This document shows, in pieces, positions 26,158 through 32,627 of a DNA stretch of 32,627 nt; position 1 is the first letter of the stretch, and each line of letters opens with the position of its first letter. Source of the stretch: Candidatus Uhrbacteria bacterium (GTDB lineage: Bacteria > Patescibacteriota > Patescibacteriia > UBA9934 > GWF2-40-263); NCBI GenBank assembly GCA_016208545.1, contig JACQXU010000022.1:1-32627 (forward strand), read 5' to 3'. The position numbers were made by a program, and so were the translations under genes. Under the pieces are notes generated by a model. The model was given only the letters and a program-made list of their open reading frames with translations. It was not told the origin of the DNA and did no database searches.

Positions 26158-28428
26158 ATGTCAACAAAACTCCTCATCGTCGAGTCTCCGACGAAAGCAA
26201 AAACAATTTCAAAATTTTTAGGGAATGATTACACAGTCCTCTCTTCATTTGGTCATATTCGTGACCTTCCAAAAAGCAAAATCGGCGTTGATGTTGAAAA
26301 TGATTTCACTCCAACATACACAATTCCGCCAGACAGCAAAAAACACGTTACTGAACTCAAAAAGGCTGCAAAAAATGTTGATGAAATACTTCTGGCAACT
26401 GACGAAGACCGAGAAGGAGAAGCAATCGCATGGCACGTTGCAAGCGCGCTTGGAATTGATGAAAAGAATGCGAGTCGAATCACTTTTCACGAAATTACAC
26501 GATCCGCGATTGAAGAAGCAGTCTCGCATCCGCGGTCGCTTGATTTGAATCTCGTGAATGCGCAACAAGCCAGACGCATTCTTGATCGTCTGGTTGGATA
26601 TGAACTCTCCCCTTTTTTGTGGCAGAAAGTCCGTCGCGGACTTTCGGCCGGACGCGTGCAATCTGTTGCAATGCGTCTCATAGTTGAACGTGAACGCGAG
26701 CGTTTGGCATTTAAAATTGATGAGTATTGGACGATCGATGCTGTTTTTCAAAAACGGCAAACTTCTTTTCCGGCAAAACTTGTTGAGATGGACGGAAAAA
26801 AATTGGATAAACTCGACATTCACACGAACGAACAAGCTGATAAAATCGTTTCTGATTTGACTGACGCTGATTTTGTCGTGAGCGCGGTTGAAAAAAAAGA
26901 AATCAGCAAAACTCCGCCAACACCATTTACAACTTCTGCTTTACAAATTGATTCAAACAACAAACTTGGATTTAGCGCAAAGCAAACAATGGTTCTCGCG
27001 CAAAAATTGTATGAAACAGGACGCATCACTTACATGCGCACAGACTCTATGAATCTCTCGGAAAAATTTTTGCAAGAAGCGCAAACTTTTATATCAGAGC
27101 GATTCGGCTCGCAGTACGCGACTGGAATCAAACATTACAAAACAAACAAAAAAGGCGCGCAGGAAGCACACGAGGCAATTCGTCCGACAGATGTTAATTC
27201 AAGTCCGGACGTTCTAAAAGGAATACTCGATCCGCGAGAATGGCGGCTTTATGATTTGATTTGGCGTCGAACACTTGCTTCACAATTTCCAAACGCTAAA
27301 CTAGAACGAACGTCAGTTGATCTATCCGCAAAATCTTACACATTTCGAGCAAACGGAAATGGAGTTGTGTTTGATGGTTTCATGAAAATTTATCAAGCCG
27401 CAAAAGAAACTTTATTGCCTTCCCTTTCAAAAGGCGACGCTGTTGAAACTCAAGAAATAAAACCAACACAACATTTCACAGAACCGCCAGCGAGATTTTC
27501 AGACGCGTCGCTTGTGAAAGCGCTCGAGGAATTTGGAATCGGCCGTCCTTCAACTTATGCTCCGACGATCAGCACAATCATCGAACGAGGATATATTGAA
27601 CGCGATGAAAATAAAAAACTTTTTCCAACTGACATTGCAATGATCGTGAATGATTTGTTGGTCGAACATTTTCCGCAAGTCGTTGATTTTGAATTCACTG
27701 CCAAAATGGAAAAAAATTTGGATGATGTTGCAGACGGAGAAATCGATTGGATCCCGATGCTCAAAGAATTTTATGTTCCGTTTCATTCAAACTTAGAAAA
27801 TAAAACAAAAGAGCTTACGCGACAAGACATTATGCCTGATCGCACGCTCGGCACTGATCCGCAAACTGGACTACCAGTAATTTTAAAAACTGGACGTTTT
27901 GGATCGTATGTTCAGCTTGGTGAATACACGGAAGAAGATAAAAAAAATGAAAAACCCAAACCAAAAAGTTCGTCTTTGCTAAAAGGAATGAACGCGGAAT
28001 CTGTAACTCTCGAACAAGCGCTCGCGTGTTTGTCGCTTCCGCGCACGATCGGGACAATGTCTGACGGAGAAGCGATCATTATTTCAAACGGACGTTTCGG
28101 GCCATATCTCAAAGCCGGTGAAAAAACTGCGTCAATTAAAGAACCGTGTGATCCGCTCACAATCACAAAAGAACAAGCAATCGAACTTTTGATTCAATCA
28201 AGCGAACTCAAGAAAAAAATGATGGAACCAATCGCGGAATTTGGTACAGATCCAGAAAGTAGCGGAACGATTTTGCTAAAACACGGACGCTTCGGTCCGT
28301 ATGTTACGGACGGAAAAACAAATGTTTCGCTTGGAAAAAAATTAGAACCGTCGGACATTACTCGCGAAAAAGCAATCGAACTCCTCGCCAAAAAACGCAC
28401 ACGAAGAAAATATGAAAAAAAGGCCTAA
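26158..28428 (+). CDS. topA: DNA topoisomerase I
   Basis: LLIVESPTKAKTISKFLG...DEDREGEAIAWHVA...YMRTDSMNLS active-site region; C-terminal topo repeats NGRFGPYLKAGE, HGRFGPYVTDGK. Confidence 0.97.
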   Translation: MSTKLLIVESPTKAKTISKFLGNDYTVLSSFGHIRDLPKSKIGVDVENDFTPTYTIPPDSKKHVTELKKAAKNVDEILLATDEDREGEAIAWHVASALGIDEKNASRITFHEITRSAIEEAVSHPRSLDLNLVNAQQARRILDRLVGYELSPFLWQKVRRGLSAGRVQSVAMRLIVERERERLAFKIDEYWTIDAVFQKRQTSFPAKLVEMDGKKLDKLDIHTNEQADKIVSDLTDADFVVSAVEKKEISKTPPTPFTTSALQIDSNNKLGFSAKQTMVLAQKLYETGRITYMRTDSMNLSEKFLQEAQTFISERFGSQYATGIKHYKTNKKGAQEAHEAIRPTDVNSSPDVLKGILDPREWRLYDLIWRRTLASQFPNAKLERTSVDLSAKSYTFRANGNGVVFDGFMKIYQAAKETLLPSLSKGDAVETQEIKPTQHFTEPPARFSDASLVKALEEFGIGRPSTYAPTISTIIERGYIERDENKKLFPTDIAMIVNDLLVEHFPQVVDFEFTAKMEKNLDDVADGEIDWIPMLKEFYVPFHSNLENKTKELTRQDIMPDRTLGTDPQTGLPVILKTGRFGSYVQLGEYTEEDKKNEKPKPKSSSLLKGMNAESVTLEQALACLSLPRTIGTMSDGEAIIISNGRFGPYLKAGEKTASIKEPCDPLTITKEQAIELLIQSSELKKKMMEPIAEFGTDPESSGTILLKHGRFGPYVTDGKTNVSLGKKLEPSDITREKAIELLAKKRTRRKYEKKA

Positions 28429-28441
28429 GCGGCCTTTTTTT
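28415..28441. terminator. Bidirectional terminator shared by convergent topA and the 28425-29084 gene
   Basis: AAAAAAAGGCC-taagc-GGCCTTTTTTT; the loop/stem contains the stop codons of both genes (TAA plus strand, TAG minus strand). Confidence 0.85.
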
Positions 28442-29084
28442 CTTCACTCGATTCTTCTACTTTTGACGGTTCTTCTTTCCCCTCTTCCTTTCCTCCTTCT
28501 CCTTCCGCTTTGTCCACTTTTCTTTTTCCTGCATCTGCTTTTTTCTTTTTCTCTTCTTCAGCAACTTTTTCTCTTAAACTTTTTTCCGGCTTTGACATTC
28601 CAATTTTTCCAGCCAAGAAAACCCCAAGTCCGACAAGCGGACTCAAAATCGTTAATTCCAACTGTGTCGGATTGGCGGCTTTCCAGTATTTTTTAATTTC
28701 GTCAGTTCCAGCCTTCTCAATCGAAGAGAAAAAATCATCCCACCACATTGCAACTCCCTTTGCCGCTTTTTCAACTCCGCGACCAAACGGCCAAGAGACG
28801 CCGAGCTTGGCAAGCCCACCCCAAAATTTTCCTTGTTGGCTAGGCGGACGTTCAACAACCCTAACTTTTGCCGGCTCTTCTTTTTTCTTTAATCCAGCCG
28901 CCAATCTTACAGCTTCCTCTTCAGATCTGGCTCGATCTTCAACCATTGCTGAATTAAGCACTTCACGGCGCTGTGCGGATTCGTCTTCTGACGAACCAAA
29001 CTCTTCACCTTCAATTTCTGGAGTTTCCTCATCAATTTCAAATCTAGTTGTGTCCATAGGTGGATATTGTTCAAATTCAGACAT
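28425..29084 (-). CDS. Hypothetical Lys/Glu-rich membrane protein (219 aa)
   Basis: Acidic N-terminus, one hydrophobic segment (LTILSPLVGLGVFLAGKIG), K/E-rich tail. Confidence 0.7.
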   Translation of the reverse strand: MSEFEQYPPMDTTRFEIDEETPEIEGEEFGSSEDESAQRREVLNSAMVEDRARSEEEAVRLAAGLKKKEEPAKVRVVERPPSQQGKFWGGLAKLGVSWPFGRGVEKAAKGVAMWWDDFFSSIEKAGTDEIKKYWKAANPTQLELTILSPLVGLGVFLAGKIGMSKPEKSLREKVAEEEKKKKADAGKRKVDKAEGEGGKEEGKEEPSKVEESSEEKKAA

Positions 29085-29148
29085 ATATTACTTTTAATTT
29101 AGCACAAAATCGAACTTACGTCAAACAAAATCCTCCAACCTTCTCAAT

Positions 29149-29252
29149 CGTCACTAAGTGGATGGAATTTTTAAGAAAATTTATTTGTAATTTAAGCAAA
29201 AAAAAATCACACGTTTTTACCGTCACTTAGTGACGGGGATATAGTGACGGGG
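29149..29252. promoter_or_regulatory. Palindromic CGTCACTWAGTGACG sites in the divergent promoter region of relA/spoT and the 219-aa gene
   Basis: CGTCACTAAGTG (29149-29160), CCGTCACTTAGTGACGG (29220-29236), then TAGTGACGGGG again (to 29252). Confidence 0.45.
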
Positions 29253-29313
29253 AATAATTGAACTTTTTTCACTGCCCATGGTATGTTTAGATTTGAATAA
29301 ACGAACTTCCGCT

Positions 29314-30678
29314 ATGCCAGATTCAACTCACACATTCAAACAGCTTGAAAATTTCGTACAAAAAAACTATACGAATCCTGATTTGGATTTATTGCGTCGA
29401 GCGAATCAAACGGCTGTTGCGGCTCATGAAGGAAAAACTCGGCTAACTGGCGAGCCATTTATCAATCATCCAATTGCGGTTGCGTATCGTCTTGCTGAAA
29501 TGGGACTACATCTCAATGTTGTCGTTGCTGGACTTTTGCACGACGTTGTCGAAGACAGCGAATATGAAATTGAAGATGTGCGAATTGAGTTTGGAGATGA
29601 TATTGCGTCGCTCGTTGACAGTGTTACGAAATTGAAACGCAATGTGAATTATCGAGGCGTTGAACGCTACGCGGAAAACTTGCGCAAAATGTTTCTCGCG
29701 ATGGCAAGCGATGTTAGAGTTGTATTCATGAAATTTGCAGACCGACTACACAACCTTCAAACTCTTTACGGACAACCAAAACACAAACAAGAGCGCATTG
29801 CTCGAGAATCGCTTGAAATTTACGCACCGATTGCTGGACGACTTGGAATGAGCGAAATCAAGGGCGAACTTGAGGATTACGCTTTTGCGTATTTACAACC
29901 AAAAGAATACGAAAGAATGAAGAGCATCATGGATATCAAAGATTCTGATGATCTTGACAAAATTTATGACTTAATCGCGGTTCGAATCGTTGTAAACAAT
30001 GTTGAAGATTGTTATGCGGCGCTCGGCGTTCTTCATCAAAAATGGCGACCAGTGCCGGGACGCATTAAAGATTATATCGCGCAACCAAAACCAAACGGAT
30101 ATCAATCTTTACATACAACAATGTTCACAAGTGAAGGAGAAGTAGTTGAATTTCAAATTCGCACACAGGAAATGCATGAATTGTCAGAATATGGTGTTGC
30201 CGCGCACTGGCGATACAAAGAAGGAAGCGGACAACAAGAACGGAATATGCGATGGATGGAAGAATTGGCGCAAATTCAAAAAGAACTTGCGAGCAAAAAA
30301 GATTTTCTTGAACAACTTGAGTACATGAAAATTGACGTGTTCAACGATCGAATTTTTGTGTTCACTCCGCAGGGAGACGTTATTGATTTACCAGAAGGTG
30401 CGACACCAATTGATTTTGCGTACGCAATTCACTCAAAAGTCGGTGATAAATGTGTTGCCGCGCGCATCAATGACGTGATGCGAAATTTGGACACAAAACT
30501 AACTTCTGGTGATATTATAGAAATAGTAACTGATAAAAATCGAAAAGCTCCTAACCCAGACTGGCTCAAATTTGCGCGCACACGTCACGCAAGAAAAAAA
30601 ATTAGAGACGCAACTCGCAATACAGTTAAAGGTTGGTTCGTAGGAGTTTTGCACGGAAGAGAAAAAGGAGGGAAATAG
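29314..30678 (+). CDS. RelA/SpoT family (p)ppGpp synthetase/hydrolase, HD + synthetase + TGS, no C-terminal ACT domain
   Basis: HD domain INHPIAVAYRLAEMGLHLNVVVAGLLHDVVEDS; synthetase YDLIAVRIVVNNVEDCYAALGVLHQKWRPVPGRIKDYIAQPKPNGYQSLHT; TGS VFTPQGDVIDLPEGATPIDFAYAIHSKVGDKC. Track start 29278; MPDST at 29314 preferred. Confidence 0.93.
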   Translation: MPDSTHTFKQLENFVQKNYTNPDLDLLRRANQTAVAAHEGKTRLTGEPFINHPIAVAYRLAEMGLHLNVVVAGLLHDVVEDSEYEIEDVRIEFGDDIASLVDSVTKLKRNVNYRGVERYAENLRKMFLAMASDVRVVFMKFADRLHNLQTLYGQPKHKQERIARESLEIYAPIAGRLGMSEIKGELEDYAFAYLQPKEYERMKSIMDIKDSDDLDKIYDLIAVRIVVNNVEDCYAALGVLHQKWRPVPGRIKDYIAQPKPNGYQSLHTTMFTSEGEVVEFQIRTQEMHELSEYGVAAHWRYKEGSGQQERNMRWMEELAQIQKELASKKDFLEQLEYMKIDVFNDRIFVFTPQGDVIDLPEGATPIDFAYAIHSKVGDKCVAARINDVMRNLDTKLTSGDIIEIVTDKNRKAPNPDWLKFARTRHARKKIRDATRNTVKGWFVGVLHGREKGGK

Positions 30679-30734
30679 AAGAAAAAACTAATTTCAATTT
30701 TCCTACAATCCTCCCACCCTACAACCCTTTACCA

Positions 30735-31583
30735 CTATCCAATTAGTCTGTCGAGCAAATCTAAAAATTCTTCGCGGGAATAAAATGAGATGGAAATTTT
30801 TCCTTTTCCGTTTGATTCTGAAATTTCAACTTTTGTCCCAAGCACTTCACGTAATTTTTTTTCATGCGCGAGAATGTTTGGATCTTTTTTTGCTCCAGAA
30901 TTACCTGCGCGTTTACTTACAATGCGCGCTTCTGCTTCTCGAACTGAAACATCACCGCTTAACATTTGTTTAAAAAGAGAAAAACGTTTTTTTGTGTCTG
31001 TTTCAGCCAATAAAGTTCGAGCATGGGATTTTGTGATTTGTCCGTTTTTAAGCGCGATTAAAATTTCTTCGGGAAGTTCTAGCAGTCTAAGAATGTTTGC
31101 GATATTTGAACGGCTCTTTCCAACACGTTTTGAAACTTGTTCTTGCGTTAAATTAAATTCTTCAATGAGCGCTTTGTAGGCAAGCGCTTCTTCCAGAGCA
31201 TTCAAATCTTGTCGTTGAATGTTTTCAATAAGCGCAAGTTCGAGTTTTTGTTGTTCTGTTGCGTCGCGAACAATTGCTGGAACGGTTTTGAGCCCAAGAG
31301 TTCTGGCCGCTCGCAGACGCCTCTCTCCAGCGATAAGCTCATATTCACCGTTTGAACGCGTTACAATGAGCGGCTGGATGATTCCGTGTTCTTGAATGGA
31401 GTTGATGAGATCTTCAAGTTCACTCGGTGAAAAATTCGCGCGCGGCTGGCGAGGATTTTCGTGAATTTCTTTAACTGAAATTTCGAGCACCTCATGCCGC
31501 GCTTCAGGAAGAACTTGTTCAGTTATTGATTGCCTTTGTGGGATGAGTGAACCAAGTCCCCTCCCAAGAGCTGGTCTGATCAT
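30735..31583 (-). CDS. parB: Chromosome partitioning protein ParB/Spo0J
   Basis: GLGSLIP...ISVKEIHENPRQPRANFSPSELEDLINSIQEHGIIQPLIVTR...YELIAGERRLRAA...LIENIQRQDLNALEEALAYKALIEEF. Confidence 0.96.
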   Translation of the reverse strand: MIRPALGRGLGSLIPQRQSITEQVLPEARHEVLEISVKEIHENPRQPRANFSPSELEDLINSIQEHGIIQPLIVTRSNGEYELIAGERRLRAARTLGLKTVPAIVRDATEQQKLELALIENIQRQDLNALEEALAYKALIEEFNLTQEQVSKRVGKSRSNIANILRLLELPEEILIALKNGQITKSHARTLLAETDTKKRFSLFKQMLSGDVSVREAEARIVSKRAGNSGAKKDPNILAHEKKLREVLGTKVEISESNGKGKISISFYSREEFLDLLDRLIG

Positions 31584-31684
31584 AAATTAAATAATCTAAA
31601 TTCGAAATTCTAATATCGAAATCCGAAACTACTAATAAATATTCATCTTTAATCTCAAATCTTTTTTAATACTTGCTTCGAATT

Positions 31685-32458
31685 TCATAAAATTCCTTCT
31701 TCTCTCAAAATAAATTCTTTTGCTAAACGCTCATATGCTTTCGCGGCGCGAGATGATGGATCGTATCCTAAAATTGATTTTCCAAATGATGGTGCTTCGG
31801 CCAGTCGCACACTTCGCGGAATAACAGAACGAAAAATTTTATCAGGAAAATATCTATACAGTTCTTGCAAAACTTCATTTGAAAGCCTTGTGCGAGAATC
31901 GTACATTGTTATAACTGCTCCCATGAGTTCCAAATCAGGACGCAGATTTTCTTTCACCAAATTAATTGTGTTAAGAAGTTGTGTCAATCCTTCAAGGGCA
32001 TAATATTCTGCTTGAACAGGAATGAGAACTGAATCTGACGCAACCAAACCGTTGATCGTGAGCATTCCAAGCGACGGAGGATTATCAATTAAAATATAAT
32101 CGTAATCATTTCGAACTTCAAGAAGCGCCTTGCGCAAAAAATGTTCGCGTTCCTCCGCGTTCACAAGTTCAACGGTCGCACCAGCCAGAGATTGCGTTGC
32201 CGGAAGAAGTTTAAGGCCTGGATGCGCTGTTTTGTGAATCAAATTACGAACGGAATGCGAACCAATCAAACCTTCATAGACTCCGGCTTGTAAAGTTGTG
32301 TGATCTACGCCAAGTCCAGAAGTCGCGTTTGCTTGAGGATCAAGATCAACAAGTAAAACAAATTTTCCGTGTTCAGCCAAAAAAGCCGCGAGATTCACGG
32401 TTGTTGTTGTTTTTCCAACTCCACCTTTTTGATTAACGACCGAAATTATGTGAGCCAT
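31685..32458 (-). CDS. parA: Chromosome partitioning ATPase ParA/Soj
   Basis: MAHIISVVNQKGGVGKTTTTVNLAAFLAEHGKFVLLVDLDPQANATSGLG...YDYILIDNPPSLGMLTINGL; start reset from 32524 to the MAHII methionine. Confidence 0.95.
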   Translation of the reverse strand: MAHIISVVNQKGGVGKTTTTVNLAAFLAEHGKFVLLVDLDPQANATSGLGVDHTTLQAGVYEGLIGSHSVRNLIHKTAHPGLKLLPATQSLAGATVELVNAEEREHFLRKALLEVRNDYDYILIDNPPSLGMLTINGLVASDSVLIPVQAEYYALEGLTQLLNTINLVKENLRPDLELMGAVITMYDSRTRLSNEVLQELYRYFPDKIFRSVIPRSVRLAEAPSFGKSILGYDPSSRAAKAYERLAKEFILREEGIL

Positions 32459-32509
32459 ACGCGAAAGATAGTATAACAAAAACATCCGCGCAATGCACGA
32501 AAAAACAAA

Positions 32510-32536
32510 ATTTCCCCTCGCCAAGCGAGAGGAAAT
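32510..32536 (-). terminator. Rho-independent terminator downstream of tRNA(CAT)
   Basis: Minus strand ATTTCCTCTCGC-TTG-GCGAGGGGAAAT followed by TTTGTTTTTTCG. Confidence 0.85.
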
Positions 32537-32538
32537 TC

Positions 32539-32581
32539 TGGTTGCGGGGGTTGGATTTGAACCAACGACCTCAAGGTTATG
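32539..32581 (-). tRNA. 3' exon/half of an initiator-type tRNA-Met(CAT); 5' half not contiguous
   Basis: Minus strand CATAACCTTGAGGTCGTTGGTTCAAATCCAACCCCCGCAACCA: intact T arm, 5-nt variable loop, 3' acceptor CCCCGCA with A at position 72 and encoded CCA. The expected 5' partners CAAGG and TGCGGGG are absent in the adjacent sequence. Confidence 0.85.
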
Positions 32582-32627
32582 CTTACCTACTACAGCTTTC
32601 GCTGCTCCGGAAAACTGGATTTGTGGT
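32582..32627 (-). ncRNA. Putative intron (group I-like) 3' end interrupting the tRNA anticodon loop; truncated by window
   Basis: Minus strand ...GGAGCAGCGAAAGCTGTAGTAGGTAAG|CATAACC: ends in G before the exon, with a CAGC-GAAA-GCTG GNRA-tetraloop hairpin resembling a P9-type stem. Confidence 0.55.

Noticed and set aside
30679-32538. Canonical parS (TGTTTCACGTGAAACA-like) near parAB
   Set aside because: No convincing match seen by eye in or around parAB.
32582-32627. Reading the right-edge tRNA as tRNA-Cys with loop AAGCATA (anticodon GCA)
   Set aside because: It would lack U33, give a 6-nt variable loop, and still has no matching 5' acceptor or D arm. The CAT/initiator reading with an interruption fits better.

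Overview
The window reads as part of a small, AT-rich bacterial genome of Patescibacteria/CPR type (inference from gene content and style; not tested). It is gene-dense with mostly housekeeping genes. On the minus strand from the left: ftsA (cut by the window edge), dgkA, ybeY, three tandem TSP3-type calcium-binding membrane proteins, a 3357-aa Cys-rich surface protein with a VirB2/TrbC-like N-terminus and a C-terminal vWA domain, a 600-aa paralogue of its N-terminal part, a GatB/YqeY domain fused in frame to a VirB2-like membrane domain, rpsU, hisS and lepB, followed by two hypotheticals and tRNA-Val(CAC). On the plus strand: LCP protein, der, pth, dprA, topA and a short-form relA/spoT. At the right end on the minus strand: parB, parA and the 3' exon of an initiator-type tRNA(CAT). 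The most interesting observations are: (1) a tRNA-fMet interrupted in the anticodon loop, probably by a group I intron that runs off the window; (2) a 137-bp element with terminal inverted repeats, present twice in tandem and separated by CATA direct repeats, inserted at the ftsA start codon; (3) at least six other families of inverted or simple repeats concentrated at gene boundaries, including a 186-bp foldback and a 156-bp TIR element; (4) a VirB2-like-domain surface-protein cluster (three consecutive genes) with the YqeY fusion. No tools were run. Family names rest on motif recognition from the translated ORFs.
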